Source: Streptomyces sp. AC555_RSS877
GTDB taxonomy: Bacteria; Actinomycetota; Actinomycetes; Streptomycetales; Streptomycetaceae
Assembly: GCF_019049245.1 (NCBI RefSeq)
Contig: NZ_JAGMUK010000024.1
Span: 62,001-126,000, forward strand
Length of the DNA stretch: 64,000 bases
Direction of reading: 5' to 3'
Numbering within the stretch: the first letter of the stretch is position 1; every line of letters starts with the position of its first letter. The notes beneath the pieces were generated by a model. That model searched no databases. It was not told the DNA's origin and was given only the letters and a program-made list of their open reading frames with translations. This document shows, piece by piece, positions 15,707 to 25,481 of this stretch. The translations under genes and the position numbers were made by a program.

Positions 15707-18109
15707 GTGACGACACCCCTCGTAGGGTCCATCGAAGGCAGGATCGCCGAGGAACTCGGCGTCCGGGAGCGGCAGGTCAGGGCTGCCGTGGAATTGCTCG
15801 ACGGCGGTTCGACGGTGCCCTTCATCGCCCGCTACCGCAAGGAAGCGACCGAGATGCTCGACGACGCGCAGCTGCGCACGCTCGAGGAGCGGCTGCGTTA
15901 TCTGCGGGAGCTGGAGGAGCGGCGGACGGCGATCCTCGACTCGGTTCGCGAGCAGGGCAAGCTCACCGAGGAGCTCGAAGCGCGGATCCGGGCCGCGGAG
16001 ACCAAGGCGCGCCTGGAGGACATCTACCTGCCGTTCAAGCCGAAGCGGCGCACCAAGGCGCAGATCGCGCGCGAAGCCGGGCTGGAGCCGTTGGCCGACG
16101 GTCTGCTCGGCGACCCGGCCGTGGAGCCCCTCGCCGCTGCGGCGGCCTTCGTGGACGCCGACAAGGGCGTGGCCGATCCGCAGGCCGCCCTCGACGGAGC
16201 CCGGGCGATCCTCACCGAGCGGTTCTCCGAGGACGCCGACCTGATCGGCGAGCTGCGGGAACGCATGTGGGTGCGCGGGCGGCTGGCCGCCAAGGTGCGG
16301 GAGGGCAAGGAGGAGGCGGGCGCCAAGTTCGCCGACTACTTCGACTTCTCCGAGCCGTTCACGGAGCTGCCCTCGCACCGGATCCTGGCGATGCTGCGCG
16401 GCGAGAAGGAAGAAGTCCTGGACCTGGTCCTGGAGCCGGAAGAGCCCTCCGAGCAGCCCGGGCCGTCCTCGTACGAGGCGATCGTGGCGCACCGCTTCCA
16501 GATCGCCGACCGGGGCCGACCGGGCGACAAGTGGCTGCAGGACACGGTCCGCTGGGCCTGGCGCACCCGCCTGCTCGTGCACCTCGGCATCGACATGCGG
16601 CTGCGGCTGCGCACGGCCGCCGAGGACGAGGCCGTGAACGTCTTCGCGGCGAACCTCCGTGACCTGCTGCTCGCCGCACCGGCCGGCACGCGCTCGACGC
16701 TGGGGCTGGACCCCGGGTTCCGTACGGGCGTGAAGGTGGCCGTGGTCGACGCGACCGGCAAGGTGGTGGCGACGGACGTCATCCACCCCCACGTCCCGGC
16801 GAACAGGTGGGACGAGGCGATCGCCAAGCTGGCCCGCCTGGCGAAGGAGCACGCGGTCGAGCTGATCGCGATCGGCAACGGCACGGCGTCCCGCGAGACC
16901 GACAAACTCGCCGGTGAACTGATCGTCAAGCACCCGGAGCTGAACCTCACCAAAGTCATGGTGTCCGAGGCGGGCGCGTCCGTGTACTCGGCCTCCGCCT
17001 TCGCCTCGCAGGAGCTGCCCGACATGGACGTGTCGCTGCGGGGCGCCGTGTCGATCGCGCGGCGGCTCCAGGACCCTCTCGCGGAGCTGGTGAAGATCGA
17101 CCCGAAGTCGATCGGTGTCGGCCAGTACCAGCACGACCTGTCGGAGGTGAAGCTGTCGCGTTCGCTGGACGCGGTGGTGGAGGACTGTGTGAACGGCGTC
17201 GGTGTCGACGTCAACACGGCGTCCGCTCCGCTGCTCGCCCGCGTCTCCGGCATCACCTCCGGGCTCGCCGAGAACATCGTGGCGCACCGCGACAGCAACG
17301 GCCCCTTCAAGTCGCGCACGCAGCTGAAGGGCGTGCCCCGGCTCGGCCCGAAGGCGTACGAACAGTGCGCCGGGTTCCTCCGTATCCGCGGGGGCGACGA
17401 CCCGCTGGACGCCTCCTCCGTGCACCCCGAGGCGTACCCGGTGGTGCGGCGCATGGTGAAGACGGCCGGGCAGCAGGTCACCTCGCTCGTCGGGAACACC
17501 GGGGTGCTGCGCTCGCTGAGGCCGCAGGACTTCGTGGACGAGACGTTCGGTCTGCCGACCGTGACGGACATCCTGAAGGAGCTGGAGAAGCCCGGGCGCG
17601 ACCCGCGGCCCGCGTTCAAGACGGCCACCTTCAAGGAGGGCGTGGAGAAGATCTCCGACCTGGCCTCCGGGATGATCCTGGAGGGCGTGGTCACGAATGT
17701 GGCGGCCTTCGGGGCGTTCGTCGACGTGGGTGTCCACCAGGACGGGCTCGTGCACGTCTCCGCGATGTCGAAGACGTTCGTCAAGGACCCGCGGGACGTG
17801 GTGAAGCCGGGCGACATCGTCAAGGTGAAGGTCCTCGACATCGACATCCCGCGCAAGCGGATCTCGCTGACGCTGCGGCTGGACGACGAGGCGGCACCGC
17901 AGGAGCGGCAGCAGGGCCCGGGCGGCGGCGAGCGCCGGCAGCGGGGCGGGCGTCCGCCCCAGCAGCGACAGAACCGGAGTGGCGGCGGAGGCGGGGGTGC
18001 CGGAGGTGCCGGAGGCGGCTCACGCCAGGCTTCACCGCCCGCCAACAGCGCGATGGCCGACGCCCTGCGCAAGGCCGGACTCGTCGACCCGAAGAAGGGC
18101 AGGCGCTGA
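15707..18109 (+). CDS. tex: Tex-like RNA-binding transcription accessory protein
   Basis: This 800-residue protein has the Tex architecture: N-terminal helical domains, an RNase-H-like YqgF domain ([16 protein letters not shown], about residue 335), helix-hairpin-helix repeats ([20 protein letters not shown]) and a C-terminal S1 RNA-binding domain ([20 protein letters not shown]). A low-complexity tail rich in Gly, Gln and Arg follows. The GTG at 15707 is chosen because conserved sequence starts at [18 protein letters not shown]. Tex proteins bind structured nucleic acids and influence transcription and virulence traits; the precise role in Streptomyces is unsettled. Confidence 0.93.
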   Translation: MTTPLVGSIEGRIAEELGVRERQVRAAVELLDGGSTVPFIARYRKEATEMLDDAQLRTLEERLRYLRELEERRTAILDSVREQGKLTEELEARIRAAETKARLEDIYLPFKPKRRTKAQIAREAGLEPLADGLLGDPAVEPLAAAAAFVDADKGVADPQAALDGARAILTERFSEDADLIGELRERMWVRGRLAAKVREGKEEAGAKFADYFDFSEPFTELPSHRILAMLRGEKEEVLDLVLEPEEPSEQPGPSSYEAIVAHRFQIADRGRPGDKWLQDTVRWAWRTRLLVHLGIDMRLRLRTAAEDEAVNVFAANLRDLLLAAPAGTRSTLGLDPGFRTGVKVAVVDATGKVVATDVIHPHVPANRWDEAIAKLARLAKEHAVELIAIGNGTASRETDKLAGELIVKHPELNLTKVMVSEAGASVYSASAFASQELPDMDVSLRGAVSIARRLQDPLAELVKIDPKSIGVGQYQHDLSEVKLSRSLDAVVEDCVNGVGVDVNTASAPLLARVSGITSGLAENIVAHRDSNGPFKSRTQLKGVPRLGPKAYEQCAGFLRIRGGDDPLDASSVHPEAYPVVRRMVKTAGQQVTSLVGNTGVLRSLRPQDFVDETFGLPTVTDILKELEKPGRDPRPAFKTATFKEGVEKISDLASGMILEGVVTNVAAFGAFVDVGVHQDGLVHVSAMSKTFVKDPRDVVKPGDIVKVKVLDIDIPRKRISLTLRLDDEAAPQERQQGPGGGERRQRGGRPPQQRQNRSGGGGGGAGGAGGGSRQASPPANSAMADALRKAGLVDPKKGRR

Positions 18110-18177
18110 GCGGCAAGGGCTGAGCCGTCCGGCCCGGACGCTCCGGTACGACACGGAGGTCCGGGCCGGTTCGTCCG

Positions 18178-18183
18178 TAGGCT
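18178..18183 (+). promoter_or_regulatory. -10 element TAGGCT of a leaderless promoter
   Basis: The hexamer is followed by 7 nt and then the ATG of the gene at 18191. No ribosome-binding site is present. Confidence 0.45.
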
Positions 18184-18190
18184 GAAAGCC

Positions 18191-18748
18191 ATGCGGACAT
18201 CACGTGTGATCACCTGGGCCGTGTCCGAAAGCGGTGGCTACGAGACGGCCTGGATCGATCTGTACGACGGGGTGCTGACAGCGCGTGGCAGGGCGGTCGG
18301 CACCGTGCCCGAGATGTACTGGGTCTCGTACCAGCTGGACACGACCGACGGCTTCGTCACCCGACGGCTGCTGGTGGAGGCCGCCACCACGCACGGCACC
18401 CGCGTCCTGGACCTGCGCCACGACGGCGAGGGCCACTGGACCATGAACGGCGAGCGGATCCCCCAGGTCGACGGGGCCCTCGACTGCGACCTCGGGCTGT
18501 GTCCCCTCACCAACACGATGCCGGTGCTGCGGCACGGCCTGCAACGGGAGCCCGGCGAGCGGGAGTTCCTGATGGCGTGGGTGTCGGTCCCCGACCTGGA
18601 GGTGGAGCCGTCCCGACAGACCTACACCCACCTCCGCCGTGGACTGGTGCGCTTCGCCTCAGGCGACTTCCGCAGCGACCTGGAGGTCGACGAGGACGGC
18701 TGTGTGGTCGACTATCCGGGCCTGGCACGCCGTCTCACCTCGCCTTAG
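18191..18748 (+). CDS. Putative glycolipid-binding domain protein
   Basis: This 185-residue soluble protein matches the putative glycolipid-binding family (DUF1089 type) throughout. Recognisable parts are WVSYQLDTTDGFVTRRLLVE, LDLRHDGEGHW and DLGLCPLTNTMPVLRHGL. There is no signal peptide. It is convergent with the ABC-F gene, the stop codons overlapping by 4 nt. The family name comes from remote similarity to glycolipid-binding proteins; no activity can be stated. Confidence 0.8.
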   Translation: MRTSRVITWAVSESGGYETAWIDLYDGVLTARGRAVGTVPEMYWVSYQLDTTDGFVTRRLLVEAATTHGTRVLDLRHDGEGHWTMNGERIPQVDGALDCDLGLCPLTNTMPVLRHGLQREPGEREFLMAWVSVPDLEVEPSRQTYTHLRRGLVRFASGDFRSDLEVDEDGCVVDYPGLARRLTSP

Positions 18749-20385
18749 CGCTCCGTCACCTTTCCGTCCGCCACCTCCAGGCGGCGGGTCACGTGGACCG
18801 CGTCCAGCATGCGGCGGTCGTGGGTCACCAGGAGCAGCGTGCCCTCGTACGCGTCCATCGCCGACTCGAGTTGTTCGATGGCCGGCAGGTCCAGGTGGTT
18901 GGTCGGCTCGTCGAGGACCAGGAGGTTCACGCCCCGGCCCTGGAGCAGGGCCAGCGCCGCCCTGGTGCGCTCGCCCGGGGAGAGGGTCGACGCCGGGCGC
19001 GTGACGTGGTTCGCCTTGAGGCCGAACTTGGCCAGCAGCGTGCGGACCTCGGCGGGTTCGGTGTCCGGGACGGCCGCGCTGAAGGCGTCCATGAGGGATT
19101 CCGAGCCGTGGAAGAGCTTGCGGGCCTGGTCGACCTCGCCGACCAGGACGCCTGAGCCGAGGGATGCCGAACCCGCGTCCAGCGGGACCCGCCCGAGCAG
19201 GGCGCCGAGCAGCGTCGACTTGCCCGCGCCGTTGGCTCCCGTCACCGCCACCCGGTCCGCCCAGTCGATCTGGAGGGACACCGGGCCGAGGACGAAGCCG
19301 TCGCGTCGCACCTCGGCCTCGCGGAGGGTCGCGACGACCGCGCCCGAGCGCGGGGCCGACGCGATCTCCATGCGCAGCTCCCACTCCTTGCGGGGTTCTT
19401 CGACCACGTCGAGGCGTTCGATCATGCGCTGGGTCTGACGGGCCTTGGCGGCCTGCTTCTCGCTGGCCTCGCTGCGGAACTTGCGGCCGATCTTGTCGTT
19501 GTCGTTGCCCGCCTTGCGGCGCGCGTTCTTCACGCCCTTGTCCATCCAGGACCGCTGGACCTGGGCACGCTCCTGGAGGGCCGTCTTCTTGTCGGCGTAC
19601 TCCTCGAAGTCGTCGCGGGCGTGCCGGCGGGCCACCTCGCGCTCCTCCAGGTAGGCCTCGTAGCCGCCGCCGTACAGGGTGATCTGCTGCTGGGCCAGGT
19701 CGAGTTCGAGGACCTTGGTGACCGTGCGGGTGAGGAACTCGCGGTCGTGGCTGACGACGACCGTGCCGGCGCGAAGACCGCTCACGAAGCGTTCGAGGCG
19801 TTCCAGGCCGTCCAGGTCGAGGTCGTTCGTCGGCTCGTCGAGGAGGAAGACGTCGTAGCGGGACAGGAGGAGGGAGGCAAGGCCGGCCCGTGCCGCCTGG
19901 CCGCCCGACAGCGACGTCATCGGCTGGTCCAGGTCGACGGCCAGGCCGAGCGAGTCGGCGACCTCTTCCGCCCGCTCGTCCAGGTCGGCGCCGCCGAGGT
20001 CCAGCCAGCGTTCCAGGCTGGTCGCGTAGGCGTCGTCGGCGCCCGGCGCGCCGTCGACCAGGCCCTGGGTCGCTTCGTCCATCGTCCGCTGGGCCTCGGC
20101 GACGCCGGTGCGGCGGGCGAGGAAGTCCCGGACGGTCTCGCCGGGGCGCCGCTCCGGTTCCTGCGGCAGGTGGCCGACGGCCGCCGTCGGCGGGGACAGC
20201 CGCAGCTCGCCCTCCTCCGGGGCGGTGAGGCCGGCGAGCATCCTGAGCAGCGTGGACTTGCCCGCGCCGTTGGCTCCGACCAGCCCGATGACGTCTCCGG
20301 GCGCGACGACGAGGTCGAGCCCGGCGAACAGGGAGCGGTCGCCGTGGCCGGCGGCGAGGTTCTTGGCGACGAGGGTGGCAGTCAT
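18745..20385 (-). CDS. ABC-F family ATPase
   Basis: This 546-residue protein has two nucleotide-binding domains and no membrane part. Walker A motifs are both GANGAGKST, signatures are LSGGQAARAG and LSPGERTRAA, and Walker B motifs are FLLDEPTNDLDL and LVLDEPTNHLDL. The linker between the domains is rich in Lys, Arg and Glu, as expected for the P-site tRNA interaction motif. ABC-F proteins act on ribosomes to relieve stalling or protect against antibiotics. This one resembles the general translation-factor type more than a dedicated resistance type, but the boundary is not sharp. Confidence 0.9.
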   Translation of the reverse strand: MTATLVAKNLAAGHGDRSLFAGLDLVVAPGDVIGLVGANGAGKSTLLRMLAGLTAPEEGELRLSPPTAAVGHLPQEPERRPGETVRDFLARRTGVAEAQRTMDEATQGLVDGAPGADDAYATSLERWLDLGGADLDERAEEVADSLGLAVDLDQPMTSLSGGQAARAGLASLLLSRYDVFLLDEPTNDLDLDGLERLERFVSGLRAGTVVVSHDREFLTRTVTKVLELDLAQQQITLYGGGYEAYLEEREVARRHARDDFEEYADKKTALQERAQVQRSWMDKGVKNARRKAGNDNDKIGRKFRSEASEKQAAKARQTQRMIERLDVVEEPRKEWELRMEIASAPRSGAVVATLREAEVRRDGFVLGPVSLQIDWADRVAVTGANGAGKSTLLGALLGRVPLDAGSASLGSGVLVGEVDQARKLFHGSESLMDAFSAAVPDTEPAEVRTLLAKFGLKANHVTRPASTLSPGERTRAALALLQGRGVNLLVLDEPTNHLDLPAIEQLESAMDAYEGTLLLVTHDRRMLDAVHVTRRLEVADGKVTER

Positions 20386-20436
20386 CAGACCGCCGATGAT
20401 AGTGGCCCGCCCCGGCGGCCCGCCGCCCGGTTCTTC

Positions 20437-21459
20437 TCAGTACGCCATCGCCTCCACCAGCACACTTCCCGACGTCCGCGCCACCACGAAGGCCTCTCCC
20501 CTGACCGCTCTGGCGTCCAGTGCGATGCGGTGGCGGCCGGGTTCGAGGATGCCGTCGAAGAGCTCGTGGGCGTGGGTGCGGTACAGGCGGTCGAGGCGGT
20601 ACGCGGTGAGGCGGACCCGGCACGGCGAGGTGACCTCGACGCCCGCCTCGCCGTCGGCGGCGACCAGGCGGGTCAGTCGGCGCCGTTCCACGGGGCTGCG
20701 GTCCAGGGCGTGCTCGATCTGGGCGACGAGGAGGGGGACGATCGGGGCGAGGCCGTCGACGTAGGTCACGTCGACACCGGCCCGCTCGAAGGACTGACGT
20801 ACGGCGGCACGTTCCTCCTCGGTGATCGCACGGCCGAAGACGACGGCCCCGTAGGCGCGCAGCTCATCGGCGGGGACGTCGTGCGCGTCACGGGTGATGT
20901 CGGCGCCGATGCCGATGATGCGCAGGGCGGCGGCGAGCTTGGCGAGGAGGGCGACGCGGGCGCCGATGAGCAGGACGCGGCGGCGGGGGGTGTCGGCGGA
21001 GGCGTCCAGGAGGGAGGTCAGCGCCGTACGGTACTCGGCGCCGGCGAAGCGGAACGGGCCGATGCCGTGGTAGCCGTTGAGCTCCAGGTCGGCGTGTTCG
21101 TCCGTCTGCCAGGCGAAGTCCCGCCAGATGAAGTCCTCGCCGTCGCGGTCGATCACGGCGGTGACGGCACCGCAGGCCAGGTCCTCGCACTCGGGGCAGC
21201 CATAGACGACGTAGCGGCCGCCGGGCAGCGGCGCGTCCGCCTCCAGGAGCAGGCTGCGGACCTGGGCGGTGAAGATCGCGGGTGGGACGTCGGAGGCGAG
21301 TGGGGAGACGGCGTCGAGGTCGGAGAGCTGGAAGAGCAGCGGGCGTCCGTCGACGATGAAGTCCACGAAGTCCCGGTGGATCTGGTAGTCACCGTTGGTG
21401 AGGACTCCACCGGCACGCATCGCCGGTGCCAGGCCGAAGGTCGCGTACTCGGCAGACAT
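20437..21459 (-). CDS. Conserved Streptomyces protein of unknown function
   Basis: This 340-residue soluble protein was not recognised as a member of a characterised family; homologues are sometimes labelled oxidoreductase. A cysteine pair in GCPECEDLACGAV (about residues 88-97) could bind metal, and RRRVLLIGARVALLAKLAAA resembles a nucleotide-binding strand-helix. The ATG at 21459 follows a -10 element GATACT by 6 nt, so the leaderless start is favoured over the much longer open frame. It is divergent from the D-amino-acid oxidase gene. Confidence 0.75.
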   Translation of the reverse strand: MSAEYATFGLAPAMRAGGVLTNGDYQIHRDFVDFIVDGRPLLFQLSDLDAVSPLASDVPPAIFTAQVRSLLLEADAPLPGGRYVVYGCPECEDLACGAVTAVIDRDGEDFIWRDFAWQTDEHADLELNGYHGIGPFRFAGAEYRTALTSLLDASADTPRRRVLLIGARVALLAKLAAALRIIGIGADITRDAHDVPADELRAYGAVVFGRAITEEERAAVRQSFERAGVDVTYVDGLAPIVPLLVAQIEHALDRSPVERRRLTRLVAADGEAGVEVTSPCRVRLTAYRLDRLYRTHAHELFDGILEPGRHRIALDARAVRGEAFVVARTSGSVLVEAMAY

Positions 21460-21525
21460 GCTGTGAGTATCCCCAGACTGGGCCCGATGTGCGCACGGCA
21501 TGACATATTCCGCTAGCGTCCCCGC

Positions 21526-22479
21526 GTGAGAAGCGAACCGAAGGACGAGGTCGTCGTGGTCGGCGGCGGTGTCGTCGGGCTGACGACGGCCGTCGTGCTG
21601 GCCGAGCGCGGCCGCCGGGTGCGGGTGTGGACGCGGGATCCGGTCGAGCGGACCACCTCGGCGGTTGCCGGGGCGCTGTGGTGGCCGTACGCGATCGAGC
21701 CGGTCGAGCTCGCGCGCACCTGGGCGCTGCGTTCGCTGGACGTCTACGAGGAGTTGGCGGCCTCCCCGGAGGTGACCGGCGTACGGATGGTCGAAGGGGT
21801 ACAGGGGGAGGCGGACCTGGACCGGGCCATGGCGTGGGCGGGGGCGCGGCTGCCGGGGCTGCGGGCGGCGACGGCCGAGGAGTACGCCGGGCCGGGGATG
21901 TGGGCGCGGCTGCCGCTCATCGACATGTCGACTCATCTGCCGTGGCTGCGGGAGCGGTTCCTCGCGGCGGGCGGGGCGATCGAGACGCGTACGGTGTCGG
22001 ACCTGGCCGGGGTCGGGGCGCCGGTCGTGGTCAACTGCACGGGGCTCGGCGCCCGGGAGCTGGTGCCGGACCCGTCCGTGCGTCCCGTGCGCGGACAACT
22101 GGTCATCGTGGAGAACCCCGGCATCCGCACCTGGCTGGTCGCCACGGACGCCGCCGGGGCGACGGCGTACCTCTTCCCGCAGCCGGGCCGGCTCGTGCTG
22201 GGCGGCACCGCGGACGAGGACCAGTGGTCTCTCGAGCCCGATCCCGCGGCGGCGGAGGCGATCGTCCGGCGGTGTGCGGCACTGCGGCCCGAGGTCGCCG
22301 GGGCGCGGGTGCTGGAGCATCGGGTGGGACTCAGGCCGGCGCGGGGCGCGGTCCGACTGGAGCGCGAACCCCTGCCCGACGGGCGGGTGTTGGTGCACAA
22401 CTACGGCCACGGCGGTGCGGGGGTGACCGTGGCCTGGGGGTGCGCGGAGGAGGCGGCCGGACTGGCCGCCCCCTCCTGA
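21526..22479 (+). CDS. D-amino-acid oxidase (FAD-dependent)
   Basis: This 317-residue flavoprotein of the DAO family oxidatively deaminates D-amino acids to keto acids, ammonia and peroxide. The FAD dinucleotide-binding motif VVVGGGVVGLTTAVVLAERG is at the N-terminus; the C-terminal signature VHNYGHGGAGVTVAWGC closes the active site, and RPVRGQLVIVENPG is typical. The GTG at 21526 follows TAGCGT by 6 nt, so the message is probably leaderless. It could serve D-amino-acid turnover from peptidoglycan. Confidence 0.9.
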   Translation: MRSEPKDEVVVVGGGVVGLTTAVVLAERGRRVRVWTRDPVERTTSAVAGALWWPYAIEPVELARTWALRSLDVYEELAASPEVTGVRMVEGVQGEADLDRAMAWAGARLPGLRAATAEEYAGPGMWARLPLIDMSTHLPWLRERFLAAGGAIETRTVSDLAGVGAPVVVNCTGLGARELVPDPSVRPVRGQLVIVENPGIRTWLVATDAAGATAYLFPQPGRLVLGGTADEDQWSLEPDPAAAEAIVRRCAALRPEVAGARVLEHRVGLRPARGAVRLEREPLPDGRVLVHNYGHGGAGVTVAWGCAEEAAGLAAPS

Positions 22480-22486
22480 CGCGGGC

Positions 22487-22867
22487 TCAGCAGCCGGTGA
22501 CCGGTTCGGCGGCCGTGAGGTGGTACGGCGCGCGTGCGTCGAGGAGCAGGGGGACGAGGACGCGCAGGGACTGGCGGAGCGGGACGTAGGTGCCCCTAGT
22601 CCGCACCCCGTGCAGGGCGAGTTCGTCCCGGACCTGCACCAGTTGGAGCGGGCGCCCCTGTGTGGTCGTACCGAGGGAGGCGACGGAGACGCGCTTGCTT
22701 CCGCGGTCGACGGCCGCCAGGAAGGCCCGCTCCTCCGATTCCCCGGTCCAGCGGACGCCGTTCGACTCCTCGAAGCCGGTGCGGGGCCGGGTTTCGGTGG
22801 CCTCGGCCGGTGTCGCCGCGAGGGACGCGGCGAGGGCCGCCGTCACCAGCGTCAGGGGGCGGATCAC
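22487..22867 (-). pseudogene. M14 carboxypeptidase remnant (head joined to tail)
   Basis: The 126-codon frame opens with a signal peptide (MIRPLTLVTAALAASLAATP) and the N-terminus of a secreted M14 zinc carboxypeptidase, GVRWTGESEERAFLAAVDRG and TTTQGRPLQLVQV. At about residue 80 it changes to RGTYVPLRQSLRVLVPLLLD and ends ...PVTGC, which resembles the extreme C-terminus of the same family. The zinc-binding HxxE, the third ligand His and the catalytic Glu are all missing. The GTG at 22867 overlaps the S15 peptidase stop by 4 nt, so the reading frame is still coupled. An internal deletion of several hundred codons is inferred; assignment is by recognition. Confidence 0.65.
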
Positions 22868-24819
22868 CGGCCGCCCTCGGGGACGCGCTGGGCGGTGCGC
22901 GGTGCCCGGACCCCGTCGAGGGTCGTGGCCTCGGGGGCGGCGGACACGGAGCCCGCGGTGGCCCGCGCGAACGCGGCCGCGCCGCCGACGAGCGGCACCC
23001 GGGCGGACGTACGGGACAGGTCGACCGTCAGGGTGGGGGTGGTGGACGGCGGGTCGATGAGGTCCTTGTCCGTGCCCGCGACGATCAGTGCGAGGCGGTG
23101 TCCGGCCGGGACGACGTGGTCGGTGGCTCCGAGATCGAGGGTGATGGTGTACGCCTTGCCCGGGGTGAGCGGGACGCCCTTCCAGTCGGAGGCGTGGTTG
23201 CCGAGGTCGGCCCAGCCGCGGCTGACGACCGTGTGGTCGACGTCGGCGGTCTTGGCCCGCGTCTCCTTGAAGCAGGCGCTGTCGCCGGTGGTGCTCACGC
23301 CCCAGCAGGTGCGGTCGGTGAGCGTGCTGATGCCCTCGCCGCTCGCCGCGTAGTCGCGGACGGTGTCGGGGCCGAGGTCGACGAGAACGGCGGACAGGTG
23401 GGACGTCGAGGTGGTGGGGGTCGCGGTGACGGTGACCTTGGAGGAGCCGGACACGCGCAGGTCGCGGGTGAGCGGCCCGGTCACGAAGCCCGCCTTGTCG
23501 GGGGTGGCCGTGTCGATCCGCGCCGCCCAGTCGGTCTCGCTCAGCCGCGGGTCGTCGGTGAAGGTCTCGGTGCCGGTGCCCTTGCGCAGGCCGAGCGTGC
23601 CGACGCCCTCCTGGCCGCCCTCGGCGGGGCGCAGGGCCGTGGCGGCGGTGTCGCGCGGCGGCCAGGCCTTGGAGGTGACCCACTGGTCGGGGTGGCGTTC
23701 GATGTCGGCCATGGGCTCGCGGTCGATGCCGTTGTCGTAGCCGAGGAGTTCGTGGTCGAACCAGCGGTGCAGCGTGTCGACCCAGGTGGCGCGGCGGAAG
23801 TCGAAGGGGTCGACGTGACCGGTCTGGGAGAGCCAGATCTTGCGCTCGACGCCGTTCTTCGCGAGGGCGTCCCACCACGGACCGACGTGCTGCATACGGA
23901 CGTTGAGGTCCTGCATGCCGTGGATCAAAAAGACGCTCGCCTTGACCTTGCTCGCGGCCTTCACGTAGTCGCGCTCGCTCCACAGCGCGGTCCGGTCGCC
24001 GGTGCGCGGGGCTCCGGCGACGAGCTCCTGCTGGACGGCGGCGCACTTGGCGCGCGCGTCGGGGCTGTCGACGTAGTTGGACAGCCAGTCGGGGCCCGAG
24101 TCGTAGAGCGGAGCGCCCTTGGAGAAGTAGTAGTCGTACCAGGTGGAGATGGCGCTGATCGGGACGATGGTCCGGAGTCCCTTGACTCCGGTGGCGGCCA
24201 CGCCGTTGGCGATGGTGCCGTCCCAGCTCTTGCCGATCATGCCGGTCCTGCCGTTGGTCCAGGTGGCCTTGGCGGTGGTGGTGCCGGTGCGGCTCGTGTA
24301 GGCCCTGGCCCGGCCGTTCAGCCAGTCGACCACGGCCTTCGCGGACTGGATGTCGGAGCGCCCGCCGACGTCCACACAACCGTCGGAGCGGTTGGTTCCG
24401 GCGAGGTCGACGCCGACGAAGGCGTAGCCGCGGGGCACGAAGTAGTTGTCGTAGAACAGCGGCATCTGGACGACGTCGCCGGCCGCGTCGTACGTCTTCT
24501 TCTGGCTTTCGTTGCCCCGCCCGCAGCAGGAGTAGTACGGACTGGCGTCCATGATCACGGGGATCTTGCGGCCCTGCCGGGCGGGTTCGCTCGGCCGGAC
24601 GATGTCGACGGCGACGCGGTCCGTCTTCCCGTCGCTGTCGCCGTCGAGTCCGGTGTCCACCCAGACGGCCTCGCGGACCGCGTTCTCGTACGAGTAGACC
24701 GGTCTGCTCTCGCGCGGGGCGGGGTGGGCCGCGGCCGGGGTGAGAAGGGTGGCCGTCAGGGCGGTGAGGGCCACAGCGGCGAGCGATCTCCAGGTCGTGA
24801 AGCGCATGCGTGTCGGCAT
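22864..24819 (-). CDS. Secreted Xaa-Pro dipeptidyl-peptidase (S15 family)
   Basis: This 651-residue serine peptidase has a Sec signal peptide (hydrophobic residues 12-30, AAAHPAP cleavage region). The nucleophile lies in MIGKSWDGTIANG; the region MDASPYYSCCGRG and the substrate pocket VGVDLAGTNRSDGCVDVGG are typical of the CocE/X-prolyl dipeptidyl aminopeptidase family. LIHGMQDLNV carries the catalytic Asp region and SQTGHVDPFD the His. A jelly-roll C-terminal domain follows. It should release X-Pro dipeptides from extracellular peptides. It is upstream of, and coupled to, the broken carboxypeptidase gene, so the pair was probably a peptide-degradation operon. Confidence 0.9.
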   Translation of the reverse strand: MPTRMRFTTWRSLAAVALTALTATLLTPAAAHPAPRESRPVYSYENAVREAVWVDTGLDGDSDGKTDRVAVDIVRPSEPARQGRKIPVIMDASPYYSCCGRGNESQKKTYDAAGDVVQMPLFYDNYFVPRGYAFVGVDLAGTNRSDGCVDVGGRSDIQSAKAVVDWLNGRARAYTSRTGTTTAKATWTNGRTGMIGKSWDGTIANGVAATGVKGLRTIVPISAISTWYDYYFSKGAPLYDSGPDWLSNYVDSPDARAKCAAVQQELVAGAPRTGDRTALWSERDYVKAASKVKASVFLIHGMQDLNVRMQHVGPWWDALAKNGVERKIWLSQTGHVDPFDFRRATWVDTLHRWFDHELLGYDNGIDREPMADIERHPDQWVTSKAWPPRDTAATALRPAEGGQEGVGTLGLRKGTGTETFTDDPRLSETDWAARIDTATPDKAGFVTGPLTRDLRVSGSSKVTVTATPTTSTSHLSAVLVDLGPDTVRDYAASGEGISTLTDRTCWGVSTTGDSACFKETRAKTADVDHTVVSRGWADLGNHASDWKGVPLTPGKAYTITLDLGATDHVVPAGHRLALIVAGTDKDLIDPPSTTPTLTVDLSRTSARVPLVGGAAAFARATAGSVSAAPEATTLDGVRAPRTAQRVPEGGR

Positions 24820-25153
24820 GCGCCGGACGCTACATCGGTCAACTCCCGTGCAGAAGAGGGCGATCGGGCGCGTGTGCTGCCCTTGAGGCGTCTGCTACGG
24901 GACTTGTGACGGTCCGTCGGCCTACGTGGCGCAGGGGCCCTGGCCCAGGGACTGGCTCGGGCGGGACAGGGGCCGGCGGTGGGCCGCCGGGTTCACCGAG
25001 ACGGACCACCGCGAGCGCACGCCGCCGAGTTGGAGGAGCAATCGCCTTGAGCGAATCACCGTGCTGCGGCCACGGGCTACGACACGCCTGCTCTGCGGCT
25101 CACCGCCGGCGCCCTCGGCCGTCAGCCTTCACCCGCCAGGCCCGTCAGGCCCG
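24820..25153. other. Intergenic stretch without recognisable gene
   Basis: This 334-bp gap holds the upstream region of the S15 peptidase gene and frames of random appearance; neither strand gives a protein I recognise. The last 30 bp contain two to three short GCCCGTCAG repeats just beyond the TetR remnant. It may be decayed coding sequence. Confidence 0.5.
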
Positions 25154-25441
25154 TCAGGCAGACGGCCGGCTTCGCAGGGCCATGTCGGCCACCAGTTGCA
25201 GGTCGTCGCGGGTGGCACCGCCGGCGGCTTGGATGGCGGCTTGGACTGCGATGCCGTTCGCCACGGTCATGAGGTGGCGGGCGAGCACTCCGGGATCGGT
25301 GTCGCGGTGCTGGTCGCCGTCGTCGACGGCCCGCTGGAACCGGTCGTGGAGGAGGGCGACGGCCTCGCCCCGCCAGGCCACGAGGGCGTCGCGGGCGTCG
25401 CGTCCGTTCAGGCCTCTACGGTGGAAGGACGCGTCGGCGCG
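25154..25441 (-). pseudogene. TetR-family regulator lacking its DNA-binding half
   Basis: Only the C-terminal ligand-binding half of a TetR-like regulator is present: RRGLNGRDARDALVAWRGEA, HDRFQRAVDDGDQHRDTDPG and VLARHLMTVANGIAVQAA, ending GGATRDDLQLVADMALR. The N-terminal helix-turn-helix (about 100 residues) is absent; upstream lies the arginase-family gene on the other strand. It is one of several gene pieces in this stretch. Without a DNA-binding domain it cannot act as a repressor. Confidence 0.7.
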
Positions 25442-25481
25442 TGAGCCGGCCGGCGCCGGCGGGCCGACGAGGGAGCCGGAC

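Noticed and set aside
14600..17755. 1051-codon open frame on the minus strand opposite tex
   Set aside because: It is a high-GC mirror frame of the tex gene, rich in Arg, His and Gly, with no recognisable domain; tex is certain.
24820..25153. A plus-strand gene extending the arginase frame upstream to 24810
   Set aside because: The extension is Arg/Pro-rich and unconserved, crosses the TetR remnant, and the GTG at 25482 has a good ribosome-binding site.
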